A stretch of 7,832 nt of DNA. It comes from an uncultured Clostridia bacterium (GTDB lineage: Bacteria > Bacillota > Clostridia > Christensenellales > Aristaeellaceae). Positions within the stretch are counted from its first letter, which is position 1; each line of letters begins with the position of its first letter. The stretch spans positions 1 to 7,832 of the forward strand of contig CAKTXR010000090.1 of the NCBI GenBank assembly GCA_934631025.1. Direction: 5' to 3'. The position numbers and the translations under genes are program-made. Under the pieces are notes generated by a model. That model did no database searches. It saw nothing but the letters and a program-made list of their open reading frames with translations, and was not told where the DNA came from. Of this stretch, positions 1-5,043 are shown piece by piece.

Positions 1-1
1 C

Positions 2-178
2 ACCAATCCCGCCTTCATCGAGCTGGCGCTGGGTGACGGCGACGTGCCCTTCCCGGCCTATTTGAAGGCGCTGGAGGAGATCGGCTACAAGGGATTTTTG
101 ACAATAGAGCGCGAAGTGGGCGACAATCCCACCGCGGACATTGAAAAGGCCGTCCGCTTCCTGCGCGGCATGATGTGA
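2..178 (+). CDS. Sugar phosphate isomerase/epimerase (AP_endonuc_2 TIM barrel), C-terminal fragment
   Basis: The reading frame is open from the window edge to a TGA at 176-178 and gives 58 residues; the gene starts upstream of the window. The fragment carries the end of a xylose-isomerase-like TIM barrel: an LGDGDVPF segment, then a helix with YLKALEEIGYKGF, then the strand LTIERE whose glutamate is the usual last metal ligand, then a terminal helix ending FLRGMM. In this family (AP_endonuc_2, including IolE/IolI-like enzymes) such proteins isomerise or epimerise sugars or keto-sugars using a divalent metal in the cytoplasm. The oxidoreductase gene begins 15 bases downstream on the same strand, so the two are probably cotranscribed. 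The family call is firm from the tail; substrate is unknown. Confidence 0.85.
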   Translation, partial: TNPAFIELALGDGDVPFPAYLKALEEIGYKGFLTIEREVGDNPTADIEKAVRFLRGMM

Positions 179-193
179 GGAGCGTGAATACAA

Positions 194-1267
194 ATGGATA
201 AGCTTAAGGTTGCGGTGATCGGCAACGGCAGCATTTCCGGCGTGCATCTGAGGGGCTACAGCCTCAATCCCGATGTGGAAATTTACGCGCTGTGCGACAT
301 CAACGAGGAGCGCCTCAACCGCCGCGGCGACGAATATCACGTCGATCCCGCGCGCCGCTTCACCGATGTGAACGAAATGCTCGCCGCCTGCCCGGAGATC
401 GAGGCGGTCAGCGTGTGCACCTGGAACGCGGCTCACGCCCAGTGCGCCATCGCCGCGCTCAATGCCGGCAAGCACGTGCTGTGCGAAAAGCCCATGGCCA
501 TGACCGTTGAAGAGGCCGAGGCCATGCAGGCGGCCGCCGAGAAGAACAACAGGCTGCTCATGATCGGCTTTGTGCGCCGCTTCGGCAACGACTGCGCCAT
601 CATGAAGGACTTTATCGACAACGGCTATTTCGGCGACATCTACTATGCCAAGGCCACCTATCTGCGCCGCAAGGGCTGTCCGGGCGGCTGGTTCGGCGAT
701 AAGGCCCGCTCCGGCGGCGGCCCGCTGATCGATCTGGGCGTTCACATCATCGATCTGTGCCGCTATCTGATGGGCAACCCCAAGCCCGTGTCGGTTTATG
801 GCGCGACGTTCAACAAGCTGGGCAACCGCAGCAACATCAAGAGCCAGGTCGGCTATGTCTCCCAGACCAGGGGGAACGCCGATATATTCAACGTCGAGGA
901 TCTGGCCACGGCCATGATTCGCTTCGACAACGGCAGCGTGCTACAGATCGAGGCCAGCTTCAGCCTGAACATTGAGAAGGACGAGGGCGTGCTCCAGTTC
1001 TTCGGCACCAAGGCGGGCGCGAAGCTCGATCCCGAGCTGACCATTTACAGCGAAATGAACGACTACATGACCAACGTCAAGCTGGCCAATTCCACGGCGC
1101 TGAGCTTCGATGGTCTGTTTGAAAACGAAATCAACCACTTTGTGGAGTGCGTGCGCACGGGCAAGCCCTGCCGCAATCCCGCTCAGGACGGCGTGACGCT
1201 GATGAAGATCCTCACCGGCATCTACAAGTCCGCCGAGACCGGCCACGAAGTGCTCATCAACGACTGA
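194..1267 (+). CDS. Gfo/Idh/MocA family NAD(P)-dependent oxidoreductase
   Basis: A complete protein of 357 residues, normal for the family. The N-terminal Rossmann fold begins with VAVIGNGSISG (residues 6-16), a GxGxxG-type dinucleotide loop, and the acidic residue D35 in ALCDI ends the second strand. The family signature CEKPMAMT is at 97-104, with K99 the usual catalytic lysine. The C-terminal domain has GGGPLIDLGVHIIDL (174-188), where D180, H184 and D187 match the conserved substrate-site motif. These cytoplasmic enzymes oxidise or reduce a hydroxyl or keto group on sugars, inositols or glycosides. Start: ATG at 194 has AGGAG at 178-182, overlapping the stop of the preceding isomerase gene. 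The next gene starts 15 bases after this stop, so this is the middle of an operon with two TIM-barrel isomerases. An iolG-like or 3-keto-glycoside-forming role is possible, but the specific substrate is not shown. Confidence 0.93.
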   Translation: MDKLKVAVIGNGSISGVHLRGYSLNPDVEIYALCDINEERLNRRGDEYHVDPARRFTDVNEMLAACPEIEAVSVCTWNAAHAQCAIAALNAGKHVLCEKPMAMTVEEAEAMQAAAEKNNRLLMIGFVRRFGNDCAIMKDFIDNGYFGDIYYAKATYLRRKGCPGGWFGDKARSGGGPLIDLGVHIIDLCRYLMGNPKPVSVYGATFNKLGNRSNIKSQVGYVSQTRGNADIFNVEDLATAMIRFDNGSVLQIEASFSLNIEKDEGVLQFFGTKAGAKLDPELTIYSEMNDYMTNVKLANSTALSFDGLFENEINHFVECVRTGKPCRNPAQDGVTLMKILTGIYKSAETGHEVLIND

Positions 1268-1282
1268 CGGGAGGACAAAAAC

Positions 1283-2140
1283 ATGAAAATCGGCGTGAGC
1301 AGCTATTCCTTCAGCAAGTACATGAAGGCGAGCGGCTGCAATTATCTGGCCATCTGCGATCTGGCCAAGGAAATGGGCTTCGACGGCATTGAGTTCACTG
1401 ACCTTCTGCCCGAGGTGAGCGGCTGCGACGCCATGACGGCCGCGAAGCAGATTCGCGAGCACTGCGCGGAAATCGGTCTGGAAATCGCGGCGCATACCGT
1501 CGGCGCGAACTTCCTCAAGGACGATCCCGACGCGGAGGTTGAGCGCATCAAGGCGCTGGTGGACGTGGCCGCCGAGCTGGGCGCGCCCGTGCTGCGCCAC
1601 GACGCGTGCTGGGCGCCCGCCGTGCAGGGAAACGGCTATACCTGGCGCGACGCGGTCAAGACAATCGCGCCCTACATTCGCCGCGTGACCGAGTACGCCG
1701 CGACGAAGGGCGTTAAGACCTGCACCGAGAACCACGGCTTCTTCATTCAGGATCCCGAGCGCGTCGAAGCGCTGATTCGCGAGGTCAATCATCCCAATTA
1801 CGGCTGGCTGGTGGACATGGGCAACTTTATCTGCGCCGACTGCGACAGCATTCAGGCTGTGGCAGTGGCCGCGCCCTACGCCTTTCACGTCCATGCCAAG
1901 GATTTCCTCTATAAGCCCGGCACGCAGCCCTGCCCCGGCGACGGCTGGTTCCAGACCCGCGGCGGCAACCATGTGCGCGGCACGATCGTCGGCCACGGCG
2001 TGATTCCGGTGGCGCAGTGCGCGCAGATGCTCAAGAAGGCGGGCTACGAAGGCTATCTGTCGCTCGAATTCGAGGGCATGGAGGACAACCTGACGGCGCT
2101 CAAGGCCGGATTGGCCTATCTGCGCCGCGTGACTGAATAA
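1283..2140 (+). CDS. Sugar phosphate isomerase/epimerase (AP_endonuc_2 TIM barrel)
   Basis: A complete 285-residue protein of the xylose-isomerase-like TIM-barrel family. It opens with MKIGVSSYSF, typical of the first strand, followed by LAKEMGFDGIEF. Likely metal ligands are E149 in TCTENHG, D178 in WLVDMGN, H204 in FHVHAKD, and E262 or E264 in LSLEFEG. H106 in LRHDACW is a second conserved polar site. The protein lacks a signal peptide and should be cytoplasmic. Start: ATG 1283 follows GGGAGGA (1269-1275) at a good distance, and the upstream stop is 15 bases away, so it is cotranscribed with the oxidoreductase. A strong terminator follows at 2162-2195, making it the last gene of the operon. 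It probably converts the product of the oxidoreductase or the other isomerase. Related families act on inosose, keto-sugars and 3-keto-glycosides, and I cannot choose among these. Confidence 0.92.
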   Translation: MKIGVSSYSFSKYMKASGCNYLAICDLAKEMGFDGIEFTDLLPEVSGCDAMTAAKQIREHCAEIGLEIAAHTVGANFLKDDPDAEVERIKALVDVAAELGAPVLRHDACWAPAVQGNGYTWRDAVKTIAPYIRRVTEYAATKGVKTCTENHGFFIQDPERVEALIREVNHPNYGWLVDMGNFICADCDSIQAVAVAAPYAFHVHAKDFLYKPGTQPCPGDGWFQTRGGNHVRGTIVGHGVIPVAQCAQMLKKAGYEGYLSLEFEGMEDNLTALKAGLAYLRRVTE

Positions 2141-2161
2141 TTGGGAATACTTACAAAAATG

Positions 2162-2195
2162 ACCGGAGCGCAGCATTTTGCGCTCCGGTTTTCTG
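2162..2195 (+). terminator. Intrinsic terminator of the sugar operon
   Basis: A perfect 11-bp stem, ACCGGAGCGCA (2162-2172) with TGCGCTCCGGT (2179-2189), has a 6-nt loop and is followed by TTTTCTG on the + strand. It lies 21 bases after the stop of the last isomerase gene. Repeat copy A begins directly after it. Confidence 0.93.
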
Positions 2196-2401
2196 TATGG
2201 CAGCCGAATAGGCGTTATAAATCATTCAGTTCAACTGGTGGTATGAAAAAGCGTTTTGGCAAAAGTTATGGAACCGCATGTTTGAACGAATCCCCGAGAA
2301 GAGTATGATGTTTTTTCTATGCCTTCTTTAGAGGGCGACCACAAGTAGTATGCCTTTATAGGGCCGAGTTAAACCATCCGTTCAACGAGTGGCTGTGATT
2401 T
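2196..2401 (+). repeat. Hairpin-ended interspersed repeat, copy A (206 bp, internally deleted form)
   Basis: This stretch matches the reverse complement of 5965-6254 from end to end. The first 28 bases (2196-2223) are identical; the rest is similar apart from internal gaps of 60, 18 and about 5 bp relative to copy B. Near its left end is a hairpin around CAGTTCAACTG (2227-2237), and near its right end a second hairpin around CCGTTCAACG (2378-2387). Both share the GTTCAAC core. The stems are imperfect here and keep several G-U pairs where copy B has Watson-Crick pairs. The element begins right after a terminator and ends one base before the ribosome binding site of the next gene. No convincing protein is encoded. 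It may be a non-autonomous mobile element or a structured RNA; I do not recognise a named family. Confidence 0.85.
2282..2309 (+). promoter_or_regulatory. Candidate sigma-A promoter for the DUF4180 gene, inside repeat copy A
   Basis: TTGAAC (2282-2287), a 16-bp spacer and TATGAT (2304-2309) form a good vegetative promoter, and it is the best one seen between the operon terminator and the DUF4180 start. In copy B the corresponding hexamers TTGAAC and TGTGAT are 34 bp apart, so the promoter spacing exists only in copy A because of an 18-bp deletion. Transcripts would begin near 2316 and carry the right-hand hairpin of the repeat in a leader of about 100 nt. Confidence 0.55.
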
Positions 2402-2414
2402 GGAGGGGAGAAGA

Positions 2415-2777
2415 ATGGCCTTTGAAGCGATCTATGAAAAGGGGGCGGCGATTGCCGTCCTGCCGGAAACGATGCGGATCAGCGACGCTGCGTCCGCGCT
2501 GGATGCGGCGCTGAGCGCGCGCTATGAGACGGGTGCGGATCGGCTGCTGGTCGATAAAAAACTCGCATGCGACGAGTTTTTCATCCTCAGCACAGGCCTG
2601 CTCGGCGAGATGCTGCAAAAGTTCGTCAATTATCGCATCAAGGCGGCCTTTTATGGCGATTACGCGCGCTATACCAAGGGGCCGCTGCGCGATTTTATCC
2701 GCGAGTTCAATAAGGGGGACAGCTTTTTCTTTGATGCGACGCGTGAGGAAGCGATTGATAAGCTGGCGGGCGCATGA
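2415..2777 (+). CDS. DUF4180 domain-containing protein
   Basis: A complete 120-residue protein that I recognise as DUF4180 from its overall pattern: an N-terminal strand IAVLPETMRISDAASALDA, then YETGADRLLVDKKLACDEFFILSTGLLGEMLQKF, then YRIKAAFYGDYARYTKGPLRDFIREFNKG and a closing FFFDATREEAIDKL. The length fits this family, whose biochemical role is unknown. It has no signal peptide or membrane segment and should be cytoplasmic. Start: ATG 2415 is placed 4 bases after GGAGGGGAG (2402-2410). A TTG at 2400 extends the frame by five residues but would overlap the ribosome binding site and the repeat, so it is not used. The gene stands alone between repeat copy A and a terminator shared with the convergent kinase gene. 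Confidence 0.88.
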   Translation: MAFEAIYEKGAAIAVLPETMRISDAASALDAALSARYETGADRLLVDKKLACDEFFILSTGLLGEMLQKFVNYRIKAAFYGDYARYTKGPLRDFIREFNKGDSFFFDATREEAIDKLAGA

Positions 2778-2788
2778 GTCGTGCGCAA

Positions 2789-2824
2789 AAAAGTCCGCTG
2801 TTTCATCAGAGACAGCGGACTTTT
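2789..2824. terminator. Bidirectional intrinsic terminator between the DUF4180 and lipid kinase genes
   Basis: A perfect stem, AGTCCGCTGT (2792-2801) with ACAGCGGACT (2812-2821), has a 10-nt loop. It is flanked by an A-run on the left and a T-run on the right, so it works as a hairpin plus U-tract on both strands. It lies between two convergent genes, 11 bases from each stop. Confidence 0.92.
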
Positions 2825-2835
2825 GAGTATGCAGT

Positions 2836-3780
2836 TTAACAATCTTCGTCCTCGTCGGGCAGATGCAGCGTCAGCGCGCCGGGCAGCATCCGGCAGAACG
2901 CGCGATCCATCTCGTGCAGCTCGCCGTCCAGATTGAACGTCATGCCCGGTGAGTTGATGGCGACCTCCGTGCAGCGGGTGCAGTGCGCGATGGGCAGGCC
3001 GGTGTGCGTGCCCTTAATAAAATGGGGCAGCAGCCGCGCGATGGTGCGCCGCTTCACTGCGTCGACGTAAATCACGTCGAACAGGCCGTCCATCGGGTTG
3101 GCGCGGGGCACGGCGTGCATGCCGCCGCCCAGATACTGGCCGTTGCCGATGGAGATGATGGTGATGCGGTGCTTCTCCGTTTGACCGCCGTCGATGGTCA
3201 GCTCAATATCCATGGGCTTGAAGCGGCGCAGCGCGGCCACAACGCCGCAGAGATAGGGCAGCAGGCCGCCGCCCAGCCATTTGAAGCGCGTCGTCTGCCG
3301 CAGCACCTCGACGTCAAAGCCTGTGCCGGCGATATTGAGAAAATAGCGGTCGTTCACCTGACCGATGTCGACTGGACAGGCGGGGCTGTCCAGCTGGCAT
3401 TCGAGCGCCTTGATGGGATCCTTGGGCAGGGGAAGCACCTTGACGAAATCATTGCCCGTGCCGCAGGGCACAAGGTAGAGCGTCATGTGTCGTCCGGCCA
3501 GTCCGCTGATGATTTCGTTGACTGTGCCGTCGCCGCCGACGCAGATGATCGCTTCGGCGCCTTCGCGGAAGGCCATGTCAGCCAGCCGCATGGCATGGCC
3601 GACATATTGCGTTTTGTCACAGCGATAGGCCAGGCCGCGCTTTTCCAGCAGCTGGCAGACGGCGTCGATGACGGAAGCCGCCTTGCCGTTGTGCGCGGTG
3701 GGGTTGGCAATAATGACGAGCAGGGGATCGGAACCCTTCTTGTCCTTGCCATACAGACGAGCGTCTTTCAAAAAATCCAT
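2836..3780 (-). CDS. Diacylglycerol kinase family lipid kinase (YegS/DgkB/BmrU-like)
   Basis: The protein has 314 residues from the chosen start, typical of soluble DAGK-catalytic-domain lipid kinases. Motifs in order: VIIANPTAHNGKA (22-34), the nucleotide-binding VGGDGTVNE (81-89), PCGTGNDF (105-112), FLNIAGTGFD (147-156), NGQYLGGGMHAVP (213-225), DGLFDV (231-236) and NLDGE (283-287), the conserved late acidic motif. Family members phosphorylate diacylglycerol or related lipids with ATP at the inner face of the membrane, feeding phosphatidic acid back to phospholipid synthesis. Start: the ATG at 3780 has a GAGGG ribosome binding site 8 bases upstream; an ATG at 3798 adds six residues but has no good site. 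Promoter and inverted repeat are at 3844-3873. The gene is single, convergent with the DUF4180 gene. The physiological lipid substrate is not determined. Confidence 0.93.
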   Translation of the reverse strand: MDFLKDARLYGKDKKGSDPLLVIIANPTAHNGKAASVIDAVCQLLEKRGLAYRCDKTQYVGHAMRLADMAFREGAEAIICVGGDGTVNEIISGLAGRHMTLYLVPCGTGNDFVKVLPLPKDPIKALECQLDSPACPVDIGQVNDRYFLNIAGTGFDVEVLRQTTRFKWLGGGLLPYLCGVVAALRRFKPMDIELTIDGGQTEKHRITIISIGNGQYLGGGMHAVPRANPMDGLFDVIYVDAVKRRTIARLLPHFIKGTHTGLPIAHCTRCTEVAINSPGMTFNLDGELHEMDRAFCRMLPGALTLHLPDEDEDC

Positions 3781-3843
3781 AACTTGCACCCTCGGCATGA
3801 AGCAGTTTCGCTGACGGGAACATCATTGGGGGAAGTGCGGCGG

Positions 3844-3869
3844 CATTATAAGAAAACGCTCTTATAATG
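3844..3869. promoter_or_regulatory. Perfect 9-bp inverted repeat over the lipid kinase promoter (possible operator)
   Basis: CATTATAAG (3844-3852) and CTTATAATG (3861-3869) are exact reverse complements separated by 8 bp. The left arm covers the -10 box and the right arm abuts and partly overlaps the -35. Arms 17 bp apart centre to centre could hold a dimeric repressor, but they are AT-rich and could reflect the -10 sequence occurring twice. No regulator is identified. Confidence 0.45.
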
Positions 3870-3873
3870 TATA
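3845..3873 (-). promoter_or_regulatory. Sigma-A promoter of the lipid kinase gene
   Basis: On the - strand, TATACA (3868-3873), a 17-bp spacer and a consensus TATAAT (3845-3850) lie about 65 bases upstream of the kinase start codon. The -35 overlaps the T-tract side of the tRNA terminator, so the kinase gene has its own start just after the tRNA unit ends. Confidence 0.75.
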
Positions 3874-3874
3874 G

Positions 3875-3903
3875 AAAAAGGTTCTGCCGAGCTTGGCAGA
3901 ACC
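3875..3903 (-). terminator. Intrinsic terminator of the tRNA-Ala gene
   Basis: Read on the - strand, GGTTCTGCC (3903-3895) pairs perfectly with GGCAGAACC (3888-3880) around a 6-nt loop and is followed by TTTTT (3879-3875). It begins 6 bases after the last base of the tRNA. Confidence 0.92.
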
Positions 3904-3909
3904 CATTGA

Positions 3910-3982
3910 TGGAGCATAAGGGAGTCGAACCCTTGGCCTCCACAATGCCATTGTGGCGCGCTACCAACTGCGCTAATGCCCC
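3910..3982 (-). tRNA. tRNA-Ala (anticodon GGC)
   Basis: The 73-nt sequence folds as a complete cloverleaf. The acceptor stem is GGGGCAT with ATGCTCC, containing the G3-U70 wobble pair that marks alanine tRNAs. The D arm is GCGC/GCGC with loop AGTTGGTA, and the anticodon stem is CCACA/TGTGG with loop ATGGCAT, giving anticodon GGC. The variable region is 5 nt, and the T arm is AAGGG/CCCTT with loop TTCGACT. The discriminator base is A. CCA is not encoded, so it must be added after transcription. It decodes GCC and GCU alanine codons, frequent in these GC-rich genes. It stands alone with its own promoter and terminator. Confidence 0.97.
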
Positions 3983-3994
3983 GGAACATGTTTT

Positions 3995-4023
3995 ATTCTA
4001 ACACACATAAAGCTGCTTGTCAA
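3995..4023 (-). promoter_or_regulatory. Sigma-A promoter of the tRNA-Ala gene
   Basis: On the - strand there is a consensus TTGACA (4018-4023), a 17-bp spacer and TAGAAT (3995-4000). Transcription would start a few bases before the mature tRNA 5' end at 3982, as expected for a strongly expressed stable RNA. Confidence 0.92.
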
Positions 4024-4101
4024 TACTGTTTCGCAAAAAAATGTCGTTTCGCGACGAGAAAATTTGAAATGCATTTGCGGGCGGCGGCATAGTCTGACAG
4101 T

Positions 4102-4119
4102 GCGCGGAGGAAACCGCGC
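4102..4119 (+). promoter_or_regulatory. GC-rich leader hairpin just upstream of the DUF11 gene ribosome binding site
   Basis: GCGCGG (4102-4107) pairs perfectly with CCGCGC (4114-4119) around the loop AGGAAA. The stem ends two bases before the AAGGAGGGA ribosome binding site (4122-4130), so in the mRNA it would sit beside the initiation site and could stabilise the transcript or keep the site open. A weak promoter further up, TTGAAA (4064-4069) with CATAGT (4088-4093) at 18 bp, is only a candidate. Apart from these and the tRNA promoter, I see nothing definite in 3983-4135. Confidence 0.4.
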
Positions 4120-4135
4120 CCAAGGAGGGAACGCT

Positions 4136-4990
4136 ATGGCGGCTTTCACAAATCAGGCCACATTGTCCTATAATAATCTTGTCACCACGTCCAATATCGT
4201 GCAGGGCGAGCTGGTTGAAACGCTCACTGCGGCCAAAACGCCCATTGAAAGCAATTATCAGAGCGATGAGGTCGTCACCTATGCGATCAGTCTGGTCAAC
4301 GCGGGCACGACGGCCTTCACGGGACTGACGATCACCGACAATCTGGGCGCATACGCCTATAATGCGCAGACGCTCGTGCCCATGACCTATGTCGACGGCT
4401 CGATCACCTATTTTGCCAACGGCGCGCTGCAAACGGCGCCCACCGTTACGGCCGGCCCGCCCCTGACCATCAGCGGCGTGAGCGTGCCGGCGGGCGGCAA
4501 TGCCGTTATCGTCTATTCGGCGAGGATTAACCAGTTCGCGCCGCTGGGCGAGGGCGGGACAATTGACAACAGTGCTGTGATAACGGGCGGCGGCCTGACC
4601 GCACCGCTGACGGCCACTGCACAGGTCACCGCCGAGCCTGCGCCGCAGCTGTCGCTCGTCAAGGCGGTCAATCCGACCAGCGTTGTGGAAAACGAACCGG
4701 TCACCTACACCTTCACTATTCAGAACACGGGCACGGCGGCGGCGACGGCAGCCGACAATCTCGTGATTTCCGATACGTTCAATCCGATCCTGAATATCAC
4801 GGCTGTGACGCTCGGCAGTACGGCGCTCGCGCCCACCACCGGCTACACCTACAATGCCACGAGCGGCGCGTTCGCGACTGTGGCCGGGCAGATTACTGTG
4901 CCCGCCGCCACCTATGCGCGCGATGCGGCGACCGGCGCGTGGGTCGTTACGCCCGGCACGGCGACGCTGACCGTAACCGGCACGATGTAA
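4136..4990 (+). CDS. DUF11 domain-containing protein (two tandem DUF11-like domains)
   Basis: A 284-residue protein rich in T, A, V and N with almost no lysine or cysteine. It is built of two Ig-like DUF11 modules. The first, about residues 30-165, contains VVTYAISLVNAGTTAFTGLTITDNLG and later VPAGGNAVIVYSARIN. The second, about 172-284, contains SLVKAVNPTSVVENEPVTYTFTIQNTGTAAATADNLVISD. The phrases V-TY-I-N-GT and ITDNL/VISDTF repeat between modules. Such domains occur in cell-surface and appendage proteins of Firmicutes and archaea, usually as structural modules. No N-terminal signal peptide, LPxTG motif or transmembrane segment is visible, so its route to a surface, if any, is unclear. Start: ATG 4136 follows AAGGAGGGA by 5 bases; an in-frame ATG at 4064 has no ribosome binding site. 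It is transcribed away from tRNA-Ala and towards spo0A. The domain call is good; function unknown. Confidence 0.87.
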   Translation: MAAFTNQATLSYNNLVTTSNIVQGELVETLTAAKTPIESNYQSDEVVTYAISLVNAGTTAFTGLTITDNLGAYAYNAQTLVPMTYVDGSITYFANGALQTAPTVTAGPPLTISGVSVPAGGNAVIVYSARINQFAPLGEGGTIDNSAVITGGGLTAPLTATAQVTAEPAPQLSLVKAVNPTSVVENEPVTYTFTIQNTGTAAATAADNLVISDTFNPILNITAVTLGSTALAPTTGYTYNATSGAFATVAGQITVPAATYARDAATGAWVVTPGTATLTVTGTM

Positions 4991-5002
4991 TGCGATAGAG
5001 TA

Positions 5003-5031
5003 AGCGCCCCGAGCGATCTGTTCGGGGCGCT
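5003..5031. terminator. Probable bidirectional hairpin terminator between the DUF11 gene and spo0A
   Basis: AGCGCCCCGA (5003-5012) pairs perfectly with TCGGGGCGCT (5022-5031) around a 9-nt loop, between two convergent genes. Neither side has a good T-tract (TGCTGTAAT on the + strand, TACTCTATC on the - strand), so termination may be inefficient or aided by other factors. Confidence 0.6.
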
Positions 5032-5043
5032 GCTGTAATGCGC

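Noticed and set aside
941..2176. Long open frame (411 codons) on the - strand
   Set aside because: It lies antisense to the oxidoreductase and isomerase genes, which have clear family motifs; its H, A, R, G, D-rich translation is the typical mirror of GC-rich coding sequence.
2370..2393. A tRNA-like T arm suggested by the GTTCAAC loop
   Set aside because: The loop and stem lengths are wrong and no other cloverleaf arms can be formed around it; the same core also occurs in the other end hairpin.
2983..3867. Long open frame (294 codons) on the + strand
   Set aside because: It is antisense to the lipid kinase gene, whose motifs are unambiguous, and its composition is that of a shadow frame.
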